Shown piece by piece: positions 48,128 through 60,602 of a DNA stretch of 64,000 bases. This DNA is from Wuchereria bancrofti. Taxonomy: Eukaryota > Nematoda > Chromadorea > Rhabditida > Onchocercidae. A program made the position numbers and the translations under genes. The DNA lies in contig SSBO01000001.1 in NCBI GenBank assembly GCA_005281725.1, positions 9,049,334 through 9,113,333 of the forward strand. The letters run 5' to 3'. The number at the start of each line of letters is the position of its first letter. The stretch's first letter is position 1. The notes beneath the pieces are model-generated. The model saw nothing but the letters and a program-made list of their open reading frames with translations, did not search any database and was not told the DNA's origin.

Positions 48128-50006
48128 GCGAAATGAAATATATTTGTAATTTTAATATATTCATCTTTTTTTTTTCGCCTTTGCATGGAAATTGTTGGAA
48201 TTGGAAAAAAAGACGAAAAGCAAAATGAAGAAAGAAGATTCCATTTATTTTAAATAAATGTTTAAATCATAGCAATATTTCTTACAAATGAAAACATTGG
48301 CTGATTTTATCATCCATTTATATAAATGAGAATAAAATTTTGAAATAAAAAGTGACGTATAATTTTGTAAGAAACATTAAGAGATGACGTGTTGTTGTAG
48401 CAATGAAAATTTCAGCTTATTTAAAAGCAAAATAGTTCAAAAATGGGAAATAAACATAATTAAGGATTCGGTACGTAAAAGATGTAAAGAAGTCATATGA
48501 TTTATACGTTAATAGTTTGATTGATAGCCACCTGTTTGAACTTTACAATACAAATGTTAGCTATTTCTATCGATTTGTTTAATCAAAATGTTGCAAAAAT
48601 GTACTCTCACAAAAAATTTGGATTATTACGGATCAGGCAATAAACCTGTAATGATCATAAATTGAGCATGATATGATATGATATGATATGATATGAACAT
48701 GAAATATTTTAAGTGATATAAAGTATATAAGTACTAGATAACTTTTTGGATTGATATACATATTGTTGATGTTAGTATTCACAGTAAGATCCACTCATGA
48801 TAATGTGATATATATATTCAAATATTTAAACAGTACTCAAATACTTAAATAATATTTCGGGAAATGTTCAATTATTTTTTTTTAATACTTGTATTCATGT
48901 TAATGCTCAAATGTATTAATTATTAATCAAAATATCAATTCAGTAAAAATCGACAGCGGTAATATTACTTAAAGCTTTTATTAACATAAAAAATAATAAT
49001 AATATAATTTCAGTGATTGCATTCATGAAGAAAAATGATTAATCTGAGTGAAAGATAAATCAATCTTAAAATTCAAATAAAGATTGAATTCTTCAATCCT
49101 AAATATTTCTGTAAATATTCAATTATTTTTTTACAGAATTTTTGCATTTGTTCATTTTTTCTAGGAAAATTTTTTTTCTTTTTTTTCTTACCAATCCTTG
49201 AAATTATAGTTTGGATATTAAAAAAATTTTCCTCACAAAAATTAATTTCGAATGTCGATGATAATTAAAAATTTTCGTTTGTAAATTCAAAGTAACGAAA
49301 ATGAACTATTGCAATGTTTTTTTTTTCGAAAGATAAAGAGAACGAAAGAGAGAGAGGGAGAGGGAGAGGGAGTAAGAGAGAGAGAAGAGATATAACAGAA
49401 TTCGCATTATGAAATGCTAAATTTCATTCAAATTAACGATTGAAGAGAATTTTGAAGATTTCGCGATGTCATAGTGATTGTCTCCAATTACTTCTCGTAT
49501 TAAACATATTGGCGTAACCGTGCAAAGTATGTTGTAATTTGTGTGACATTTACCATTTTGTGATGTAAAACGGTCCATCGACCTTGTTCAAATTTATTGC
49601 GCGATTGAAATTCTAAAGTTATGAAGAAGTGTGAAATCCGTCAGGAAGCATACGTGAAGTAATGCGTAGATTTTGTAATTGTTACTTTTTTTTTTCCTCG
49701 TTTAAACATTTATTACTCTATCTGCATATGAAAAAAAAAATGACAATGCTTTTTGATTACTGTTGGAAATTATTGACTATTAAAAGAATCGTTAATCTTA
49801 AATTGATAATTTTAATTTAATTTAACAAATAATAATACATCGGCTTTATGTGTTACACTATCTACATATGAAAGAATGACAATGTCTTTTGGTTAGAAAT
49901 TTAATTAAAGTTTTTTTTTTCTCATGTGCATTTTTTTTTTTTGCTTCATATGCGTAAAGATTGTATAATTTCATGCGAAAAGCCACATGTAATACTTATT
50001 TTTAGT
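48128..50006. other. Intergenic region between divergent genes
   Basis: No exon recognised. It contains a (TATGA)n run at 48,668-48,696 and a GA-rich run at 49,335-49,392. The region presumably holds promoters or outron for the downstream plus-strand gene. Confidence 0.5.
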
Positions 50007-53000
50007 ATGGATGGAATCAATTTGGATGGTTTCATTTATGATTGTTCACCAAATGGTATACGATCAATTTATTGTTCTGTAATTGGTGAAGTTTGCTTAG
50101 ATGAAACAACGGAAGTAATTAGCAGAAGTAGAAAGCCCAATGTTGGAATGTGGTGCAAGTTTAAGGCATTCTGTCAGGTTTGAAATGCTATTTTTTGCTT
50201 TCTTTTTCTCTTCTTTTCCTCATTCTAAATATCTTCTCTCCTAACTTATTTATTATTTAGAATATTGATTTAATTTGCTTTATATGAATAAGATGAAAAT
50301 TTGTCCGAAATTAGCTTTTGATAGTCAATTTTAAAAATTGCTAATTAAGTTATATATAATTTATAATTTCCAAATATGTTTTCATGTCATTCTAATTCAT
50401 AAATATACTTCTCAACAATATATATATATATTACTTTTTCCTCTTCGTTCCAAAAATAATTCAAAATTTGTGCTTTTTAAGCAGAATTTTTTAAGCAAAA
50501 TCAAAATAACATATTGTCTATCAATTAGAATAGTCAGTTAGAAAAAAAAATTAATTAAGACAATTAAAACAATAACGTAGTGTAGCCGTCAATTATTTAT
50601 AATTTTTTTTTTCAGGAAAATGGAAAATGGTTTGCCCGAAAGGTTATATTAATGGCACATCCACGATTGAAGTGCCTTATTAGAGAGAACGAATGTGTTG
50701 TTAAAGGTAAAGATGTACTGATCAAATGTGAGGTACCACAGTAATATGATGAAAGTATCAGGAAAAGAAGTGTTTTAATGTCTTATCTTTACCTCTTCGT
50801 TTTTCTCATTTTTTTCCCGTATCAAAATGAATGAATATTTCTAGGCACAGCAGTTGTATGCAATATAAGCGATTTTTCTGGTTACCTGTGGAATGACTAT
50901 ATCGGATTGATTGCCGTCGAAGGACAAATGGTAAATCAACTGAAACCACTAACTGCTGTTGAATTTCAAGCATCACCATTCAGGAAAAGTGGTACATCAG
51001 CGTACTTTATGGTATGGTTAATCATATGTTTCAATTGTAGAATTAATTTTGTCCATTTCAGTAAATATTTGTCTTCTTGTTGTTAAAATTTGAGCTAGGA
51101 AAAATTTCTATTTTAAGGAATATATTTCAAGTTTTTCTTTTCAAGAAAAGTGTTTTTGAATTGGATTTCAGGCTAAGGAAATCAGTGTTGAATCGGAAAG
51201 TGTATTTCAATCTGAAGTGCTGATTTTCATGCAGAAAGCCGAGGTAAAAGCAGATGGTCTAATCTATGTGTCGGGTAATTTTGAGTTTCTTTAATCATAT
51301 TGTGAGGTAGCTCACATGCTCACTTTATAATAGATTTTGCTATGAGTATTAACATAGAGGTTTAATCGAATAATAGTGACCCGTGTAACAGTTTCTTTCC
51401 CAAAACATAAGATTTGTAACAATATTGATATCCAAGTGATAACAAAAAATATACAAAATTTCTAGATTGTGCTATTACTTTACTGGATATAGCATATTCT
51501 GCTGAGCCGATTATCGGTACAACAATATCGATCCTTTATTACAGAGCATACAATGATAATGCTTCTGGCATTGGTATTTATGCAACCACTGATAGTAATA
51601 TTGTCGCTGGAATTGTAAGTGAATTTATATCTATTCAAAATGTAGTGAACGCTGACTTTTGTTATTATTAAATTGATATGTGATCTTGATGGATATCGGA
51701 TTTCACTCTTTGTATGAAATATGCATGAAAGTTCTGGTAAACTCACGGGATTTTCTTATCTTTTCAATTTAATCTGATAGGTTTATTTGATAGAGAGACG
51801 ATTTCTTTACAACTAAACGATATTTCGAAATATGTGCTGAACGTACAGAAGTTGAACAGTTCAGTAACGCTTGTGAAGGTAAGAAATACTGATGGAAAAA
51901 TAAAAAATGTTTGTCTCTTGTTTCTTATAGATTAGATTGGAATCACAGATGACAGTGTTTATTTTTCTTTATTATTATTTAATATTTTGCAGATCTGAAT
52001 ATAATATCTTACCGATCACCAGTTATCGTAAGTTTAATTTTCTTTTTTTTTTTTTTTTTCAGATTAAGCATACGAATAATGAGCTACTATTTAATAACAA
52101 GCGATATTAGTTTAGGTTGATGTTAAGCGTTATGCAATTTATCAAAATAAGTGAATTGACGATTATAGTATTTTAGCACTATTCATTCAGCGTATCCTAG
52201 AAATGTTTTCTTTCGCACTTTCAATGTTGGATGAAGTGTTGAAATGCATATTTTACTTAAAAATTCTATGTAGACTTATGCTAATCTATTTATTTTTATT
52301 GTAAAGTACTTGCAGCCTTTTCTGGAGAAATTTAGATTTTGATGAGTTGCATAATGCTATTATTTATTCCCTTTTGGTGATTATGAGTTGTTTAATAAGC
52401 GAATTTGATTGAATTTCTTTTAGATATTTTGGAATTGCATAGACCTTACAACCTAAATATTTTTCTTTTTCCTTTGATAGGACGATGAAATATCCAGTAT
52501 AAAAATTGATATATCCGGATCACCAATTAGGAACATTATCGAATTTGCGGAAAGCAATGAAAATAATGTTGGTTGAATTGTCATTAAGGAATTTGTTCTT
52601 CACTTCTGTTCGGAATACTTGTTTATTTCTATTCAATTATTCCAGATAACTTTGTAAAATTTTACTTTCAACTTATTGATTGCTTTCTTGATTAATGTTA
52701 TATGTTGTGGCTTATCTTTTGTCTTTAATTTAGCGTTCTTCGAAAGTGCTTATTTCATTATCCGATGATGACAACTGTTCGATGAATCATAATTCCCCAC
52801 CACTCAATTCTATCATTTTGGACAATGAGTTGAATTCCAGTGACAAATTTCCTCCCAACTCATTTGCTGAAGAGGTTTTATTTCTAAACAGTAATATAAT
52901 TAGCATTTCTTTTAATTTAATAAGGTTTTCTTTATACTTTCTTTCTTTCTTACTTAACTAGATGTTTTGTGTACTTAAAAGTAGCAGAGAGGGTGAAGGT

Positions 53001-56000
53001 TTGCTTGAGATGTAGCAAATAACTAGGTCCGAGGTTAATATTTCATGTGAGTATGAATTTTTTGAAAATGATTGGTAAAACGATTATGATTTGTGAGAGT
53101 GATCGCGAATTGGCTAGCTCCTCGAAAGACAATATTCCAGTTGAACCAAAAAGCGAATTCATGAAGTTAAAACGAGATGGATTAGAATCGGTCAGTTTAA
53201 TGAATTTTTTTGTTTCTAATCAAGATTATTAAGTTACCAGCTTGAATTACTAAACAATCTATCCAAAAAAAAAAAACGCGGACCCGCAGATTTTGTTTGT
53301 TGCTTCATTGTAATGGTTATTTCCATTCATTTTCATCTCATTATAACAAAAATATCCTTCAATAATTGTATCAAGTAAATTTTATAAAATGCAGATAAAA
53401 TCTCGTTTGTTTCTTCCAGGAAGATATATGGGATGAGGAATTTGTTGAGCATTTAGCACACAAATTAAAAGAAATGAAGGAAGTTCAGGTACTTCATTCT
53501 CTTGTTAAATTCACAACTTAGAGCTTTGCTGTTGAGTCTCATGAAATGACTTTGGAAATAACTTTAGTTTATTCAGACTTAATTTTTGTTTTTGCCGATA
53601 ATCCATTGTAGTTGTCAAAGTTAGAATTCAGTAAAAGATGAAATGAAATAGCATAAATCAACTACTGAAGGGTGAAAATGATGGAAAATATAACGACGTA
53701 ATCGATCAGTATCAGAATGATATTGGAAGTGGTGAGGAAGAATTTCGCGATAAACTGAAGTAAATGAATATCCTAATTTCCTTTTTTAGGCAGTTAAGTA
53801 GGAATGTTTATATCATATAAAAAATTCATTCATTCAAATTTAAATATTTACATACTGAGGTTTCAAGAATTCTGGAGATTTCAGATTTTTATCTTTCGTT
53901 CTATTGCGCGATTTCAGTGCAAGACATATAATTCCAGGATTCAGTTCCAATATTTATTTATTTTAGATATCTTTCTTTTGATTATTTTTGATTATTATAT
54001 TTATATTTTTTTTATTTGATTATTATATTTTTAGATACATGATGGACCTTTTAATATTGTCGAAGCAGTGAATTGTACCTATTTTTCTTTTAGTAAATTT
54101 CATTTTATTTAGCGATCATTCAGAGGAGAAATGTGTATCAGTGCTACATGCTCAAAACATTGAAACGAAGGTTATTTTCATTTTTGTGTTTAATTTTTAC
54201 TGTTTTGGTGAATACAGTTTAAATTTCTGAATTTCTTTTTCTTTTTTAATTTTGTCTATTTGATCATGCTGTAATTAGCAAACACAAAAGATGCAAATGA
54301 TCTGCAGATGAAAAACGATGTTGGTTCCAGTTCAAGACTCGTTATCAGCAACCAGTTAGTCTATATAAATGTTTTTAAACCCTCCTTCAATTTTTTGAAA
54401 CTCAGTCTTATTTCACAAACATAATTTTTCCAATATCTTCTTGCAAAAACCTTTTTTACTTCAGAATTATGAGTGGGTGGGATCCAAAGTTGTCAGCAAA
54501 TCTGGAAAACAACATTTCTGTCAAGAAGGTATCAGTTTTATTGTGTTTTCACTTTTAACTCAAATATCTACTTGTAACGCATCTTTAAATCCATTAAAAT
54601 GCTTAGAAATTATTAAAGTATGGAGTAGAGCACTTAACACTGCTTTGATATAATCAGCGATTTTTTGCTTAGCCCATTACTTTATCAAGATGATTAGCTT
54701 GAATTTTTAGAAAGAAAATTTTTAGAAATTTCATTCTTTAAGATATCAAAAATTGCGGTAGTTCATTAATGAAGATGGTTATGATAAGTTTGCAGAAAAT
54801 CGGTTGTGCAAATGTGTAGTAACTTTTGTTAGGTAAGCATTCTCTTTAGAAAGTTTCGCCGAAATTTTTTACTTTTCAAACTTTCAAACTTTTTCCGCAT
54901 TAGATATGTTTGTAGCTTGTCATAATTATATTTGTTATCGATTATCATTTTATCGTAGGGACACTTGTTCCTTATTCCATAAATTACTTTTGATTTAATA
55001 CTATAACCTTCAGTCTTCGCGGTACCATCCCACACTGATCTGATATTGTTGTGCCTAAGCTATGAGTACCAGCAGTCAAATTATTTCTTTTTAATTCATG
55101 TTTTAAAAATGCTATTCTTGTTATCATTGGTTCACATCTTGTTATAACAACTTACATTTATAACTTTTATATAATTATTCTCTAGCTGCTGTTAATATTT
55201 TAGACTATTGGTACGTGGATCAACGAAATGGATAAACTTTGTGTAAAAGTACTTTCAAATGCGCGCCTTCGTAATTTTGTAAGCGTAAATGAAAATGGTT
55301 CGTTATTTTGGTTAATTTTGCTTGTATCATTGTTTATTCTATTTTAGCTTTTGTTAAAATTTGATGTTGTAAATGATTAGAAAAGCATTGTTTTAAATTA
55401 TATTTTATTGATTAAGAGATTGGATGTTTCTACCATGATAATGACATGGTAAATCTGTAGTACTGATTTTGTTGGTTCAGGAATTTTGTGAAACTTTTTT
55501 ATTTAAAGTTCTTGTAGAATGAAGCGTCTGTTGATTGTTAGATTTGATTTAAACTTAAAATTGTCCATTTCGGAAAACTATCTGTTTTAATTCTTTTCAG
55601 GAAATGCTCTTCTTCGTGATATAATGCATTATCTGGATTATCAAATAACAATAGACGAAATAAATGAAGAACTTGGAATTCCACTTTCCGAAGTGACGGT
55701 ATGCTTTTACTGATTCAAATGATTTAGCCGTTATGCACATTATATTCTATAGTTTAAGACCTTTCTTTAATTCTAAAAGTGGTTAAAAAATTTAGATGAC
55801 TGATCTTATCATAATACATATAATAGGTTTCTCACAATGAATCTCACATAGCCACATACTTAAAATACTTGAATGAAATTAGTTAAACCTAAAATGAGAA
55901 ATGAGATGGAAGTTTTTCCAGCGATCATTTCTGAGTCTTTTATTGGATTTTGAACTATAAAAAAAGGAAAAATGGTGTATATAGCTTCTACTTTTGCTAA

Positions 56001-56435
56001 TTGTTTCTGCATACTTCTAGATAAACCATTTGAATTTCGGTTTGTTAAAAAATTATCTTTTCTTCATCATAAATGGCACTCCGATGATCACCTGTTTTTG
56101 ATATGTATTCCCATTAAAAAATCTTCCTTACCACATGTTGCACTCAGTGCGGTGTAATTTAAAGTGCTTATTTTACTTAAAGCTGCACGGATATTTTTTT
56201 TTTTTTTTGATTAAATTGGTGAAATTTTGTTGCAGAATTATTTTGTGTACACTAGTTCATTTTTATCTTTATAAAAATCAAAGCAATTTAATGGTTTTCC
56301 TGCTTCTAGCCTGAATGTTTGAATATTGTGCACGAAGAACGAGCGCTTGCAATATGTCGAAAATTTATGAAGATGAATGGTTTTGAGCGAATTGCTAACA
56401 GTAAAATTCCAAAAATACCGAGGGAAATGAGATAA
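50007..56435 (+). CDS. Unrecognised multi-exon protein
   Basis: The start ATG (50,007) follows TTTTTAG^T, a good SL trans-splice site. Exons 50007-50177, 50616-50706, 50845-51011, 51172-51274, 51466-51614, 51794-51878, 51993-52027, 52481-52567 and 52734-52874 keep phase and give 343 residues. The 3' exons 54465-54528, 55204-55297, 55601-55698 and 56310-56435 (stop TAA) also keep phase. Between them are probable exons 53098-53190, 53420-53488, 53652-53759, 54113-54170 and 54279-54354. The joins into 53652 and 54279 break the frame as I read them, so a mini-exon or error is likely. The N-terminal half looks beta-rich, with possible repeated modules (GWWCKF-type VGMWCKFKAFCQ, WFARKVILMAHP, YIGLIAVEGQMV). 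The middle is acidic and disordered. The end is helical (LLRDIMHYLDYQITIDEINE). No family is recognised. Confidence 0.72.
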
Positions 56436-56832
56436 TTGTCAAGAATGCGTATAAGTAACAAATTGTTATGGTTATAATAGGTTCTTTTATGTCTCGTTCT
56501 GTTTTTTTTTTTCTTTTTTTTAAAGAATATGTCAGTTGTCTTATTGGTATTATCAATGCGAATTTGCTCAAAAAATGAAAAAAAAAAAGACTTTCACTGA
56601 TATTCTTGTAAATACATGTACAATAATTACTTTTAACATCCGTTTTTTGAAACAAATGTCTGGTCCCATCAGTTGCTATTGACTACTTTTACGGTTTTTT
56701 TTTTGTTTTTTGTTCAGTGCTTTCTCTTTTTCCTTACTAAGTAGCTTCTCTGTTTTTGTTTATGTATTGCATTTCTTGATAAGAATATATACCATTTGTA
56801 AATACTTTATTTTTTGGTCATAGGTATTCATC

Positions 56833-57326
56833 ATGAAGTTTATAACTGTCACCGTACTAAAAATTAATGACTTAATATGTTTTATTATGTGCTACACCCG
56901 AATATGCATGAAAAGTTCAATTGGGTACTTTCCGAGAATATTTTACATACTTCTTATATTTATGATGAATATTTTTGTTGCTTTTTCGATTCTGGGATAT
57001 ATTTCTAAAAAAAAAATAAATATCATGTACGTTTTAGTTCGCATTTATCCCTTTTGTTTCTTAGCAGTACCTTATTACCTAATGTTCATCTTATGCTTAT
57101 TATTATAAGCTATCGGAATGATTTTGTATAAACAGCAAAATCTGGCAATTTTCTCGTTGAATGCAACTTGGATCATCAGTAAGACATTTAAACAATGCAC
57201 ATAAAATATGATTATGGTTTAAATAGTTCAATAGTCATTGAAATTGACCAACTTATACTTACAGGGAAAGTTGTTAAGCGGACAACTGCTTCCACTGTAC
57301 TGTTGTTTGGCATTTCCAGCAAGTGA
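56833..57326 (+). CDS. Small multi-membrane-segment protein
   Basis: The ATG at 56,833 is preceded by TTTTTGGTCATAG, a possible trans-splice acceptor, 398 bp after the stop of the upstream gene; that is compatible with an operon. Exon 1 is open with hydrophobic segments (YFPRIFYILLIFMMNIFVAF; FCFLAVPYYLMFILCLLL). It can end at 57,030 (ATG TAC^GTTTTA) or 57,066 (GCA^GTACC), both in phase 0. Exons 57136-57178 and 57265-57326 (stop TGA) then continue in frame through canonical sites (QNLAIFSLNATWII, RKVVKRTTASTVLL). The product is about 100-112 residues with two or three membrane segments. No family recognised. It is similar in size and build to the gene at 58.1 kb. Confidence 0.5.
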
Positions 57327-58143
57327 CGAGGTGAACAAGTTGAGTAGATGATATCTTATGAGCTGGTCAATAATCGAAAAGGTCATTTCATGTATAATGC
57401 AATATCAACAAATCAAATAGAAATTAAGATATATGTGATACTTAACGACAACAAATGTCTAATATTCTCTAAAATCTATAAAGCATTTTCTAAAATTAAA
57501 CTTGCGCTGATAATTACTGTTTTATTCTGCTACACTATAATTTGTTCAATTTTAAGTTTCAGCTGTTTGATTGAATAAAATCGAATAAAGTGATCTAGCA
57601 TACCAGTTGATCCGTCGTTGTGGTAATCGAGAGTTATGGTATGAATAAGCTAAACCAGTAAGTACGAATTTATATTATTAATGGTATTTGTTTACAATTA
57701 TTTTTAATAACGACAACTATTTTTCTTTAAAACTTTTATCACCTCAGTTCAACAATTAAAGACACTCTTTGTGATACTTTCTAATTTTTATATCCAAATA
57801 AAAAAAAAAAATGTTGAATTTCTTAGCGTAATATGCAAGATGAAATTTGGCAGAAGCTACATTACCTGGAAACTAATTTCTGGTAGTTAAAATTACATAC
57901 GTTATATCGTTTTGCTATGACATTATATCATTTAGTTAGTCAACAATATTTCAGTCTTTCCGTATTTTTCATCAAAAATAAATAAATTCTCATCAGATTA
58001 CGCTCTAATTTAATCAGCGCTATTAATTTTAACGTTTATTTATATGTGAGCACACATCTGGTTGCGTTAGTTTACATTAAAGTTTCCGTTGACTTTATTA
58101 GCTTACTTTTACACAACATAAATAGGAATTGTAGCTTGCCGAA
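57327..58143. other. Spacer with an isolated ORF
   Basis: An open frame at 57,348-57,578 (76 codons, hydrophobic near its end) starts 22 bp after the preceding stop but has no splice or trans-splice context. Nothing else is visible. Confidence 0.35.
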
Positions 58144-58762
58144 ATGTCAACTGTTATTTTTGGTGACGAATTAGATTGGCGATTTGCTATATTGATTAAA
58201 ACAATGATAATATTTAATGCCATTCCCGTTCTGTTGTTATCACTATATATTATCATATCAAGCATTGTCATTTACTCCTCAGCTGCTCTTGTACAACGTA
58301 AGTCTGTTGCATTCTTTTAAAATATCTCTCCTAATTACTCGGCTTGTAATTAACCAACATATTTGCATCACTGTCAATTATCAAATTTTCGCCCTAATTG
58401 TAGGTGAAATTGGTTTTTGCAAAAATGATTACAATATTTAGTCGTCAAATAATTTGTCAGTAGTAGGAGATATAATTACCTGAATTTTTCAACGCTACCA
58501 TGCTCAGACCATTATCTAACTATCCTCTAAATCTAAGATTAATGAATTGGTTTTTAAAATGAACTCTTCACACTTTACTTTTGTTTCAGTCACCTCATTT
58601 CTCTTTGGATTAGCGATATTTGCGCCAATTATGTTATTTTCCTCACTGAGTGCACTTATCGTTAGTCTTATTATCATTACTTCGCGACGAATTTTCATTA
58701 AGGAAAATGTACGACCGTTTTCGACTCTTGGAAGCTATCATGAACAACTGAAAATGGAATAA
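58144..58762 (+). CDS. Small two-membrane-helix protein
   Basis: Exon 58144-58297 (ATG) joins exon 58590-58762 (TAA) through AC^GTAAGT and TTTCAG^TC in phase 1, giving 108 residues. GGAATTGTAG, 11 bp before the ATG, is a possible trans-splice site. Exon 1 gives a short polar start (STVIFGDELDWRF) and one long hydrophobic stretch (FNAIPVLLLSLYIIISSIVI). Exon 2 gives another (FLFGLAIFAPIMLFSSLSAL), then a basic stop TSRRIFIKENVR and a polar tail ending HEQLKME. It looks like a hairpin-type membrane protein with a cytosolic tail. Family unknown. It follows two plus-strand genes and could be the last of an operon. Confidence 0.7.
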
Positions 58763-60602
58763 AAATGTATTTTTCCCTTTCTCAATCTTGCTTTATCTCA
58801 CTGCCGAAAAGTCTTTTGGACAATTATATTTGAAGAATATTGTTATCAAAAAAAAAAAAAACGTTAAGTTAAGGAAGTACTTTGCACTTTCTACGAAGTT
58901 AATACAGGATTTTGTAGTATTTTGCATTCAACTGAACATATATATGTATATATCTGTGAGAAAAATTCATTACAATTTTATTATTTTCACAGATAAAAAT
59001 TTGTCATTCATTTGATAATTTATCACAAAAATTTGTTGAATTTTTTTATTCTAAACATAATAAAATTGTGATGAACAAATAAAAAAACAAAAATTTTTAA
59101 CAAATATTTCGCACTTTAGCCGCAGCAAAAAATTATTTAATCAATAAAAAATGCAAAAAGGAAGCAAAAAATCGTCTGATAAAAAAAAATGAAATAACAA
59201 AAGAATGATCGATTTTCCTACATCATTGCAAACAAATATATGTATCGAACTTTGGCTGTTGCACTTACCGACAATTAATGTTTCATCATTTCAACATTTA
59301 TTAGCAGCTAAGAAGCTCCGCTTTAATTTATTTCCAAATTTTAAGAAATTATTTTGTTTTAAAAAATTTTAAGGAATTATTCAAATTTTAAAAAATTATT
59401 AAATAAAGAGTACACCAAAAGCTCAACACGTGATGAAAACTACATGATCCTTACTTTTGTATTACAATTACTGCTTTGTATTTTTTACACATTCGCACTA
59501 TTAGTATCTAAAAAATTACCATTGACAAATTTCATCAAAAGTTTCAATTATAAGACAAATGGTTAGTTTGAATTTAACTTCATCACTGCAGCTATTAATA
59601 CATAAACATTACTTGGTTAATTCAAATTTCTCTCGAAAAATTCTTCATCTGTTTAATTAGAATGATTTCGAATGCAATAAGCTATTTAATCTTTTGCAAG
59701 TAGCCAAAAATAATTGAAGACTAATCTTTTTTCCTTACAAATATCATTTCACAGCATACTACTGAATGCTTGATCTCATGAAAATCTCCTAATAGAATGA
59801 TTATCTTAATATTATTAATAAAGAAATCTAAATTGGCGGAAATTGTTAAAATATCACCGACTTTTTAAAATCTTTTTGTTTCAATGCAGTCAATTTTGAT
59901 TTTCATTTTCTAATCATTCGACGAACTGAAAAAGAGATTCAAAAAGGCTTAGTGTGAATGTAAATCATTTGTTACAGTAAATTAGTGCATCATCTGAATT
60001 GAGGCAAATAGAAGAAATTATGTCTAATCAAACCAATATCAAAAAACGATTCATCTGATAATTAATGATTGATATGAATTACTTGCATTTTCAGATTTTT
60101 AGATGATCATAGAACGGAAAATATTTCGTATCATATAGCTTTTTCAAATTTGTTAGATATATTTGATCGACTAAACATCATAGAGTCAGTATTTTTTCTT
60201 CTATTTCTCAATTCTTCTAGTAATCTCTAATTTTTTTTCCGCTTGGAAGAATGTTCAGGAATATGCAAGGAATTTAAATAATTGTGTTATTGCAATGAAT
60301 GGTATTGTAATGGATAGGTACAGTGATAACTAGTGTTGTGATGTGATAACCGGTAGGTACGGTGATAACCTGTATTGCGATGGATAGGTAAGGTGATAAC
60401 TGATGTTATGACAAATAGTTGTGATGACATTCTCAACTGTTACCTTCAACCATATGCAAATATTTGCTAAAAGTTGTAATTTTGTTAAAGTTTACACTCC
60501 TAAACTTTTTTGTTTTTCAAAATTTAACAAACGATTTTTCCTTTCTTGCCATTTAACGTGCAAAAATTTCGATTGTACTCTTCTTTCCACTTATCAAATT
60601 TG
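58763..60602. other. Convergent intergenic region with a GATAGGT minisatellite
   Basis: No exon recognised. At about 60,300-60,420 there are three imperfect copies of a ~45-bp unit (GGATAGGTACAGTGATAACT followed by a GTGTTGTGAT-type tail). Confidence 0.55.
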
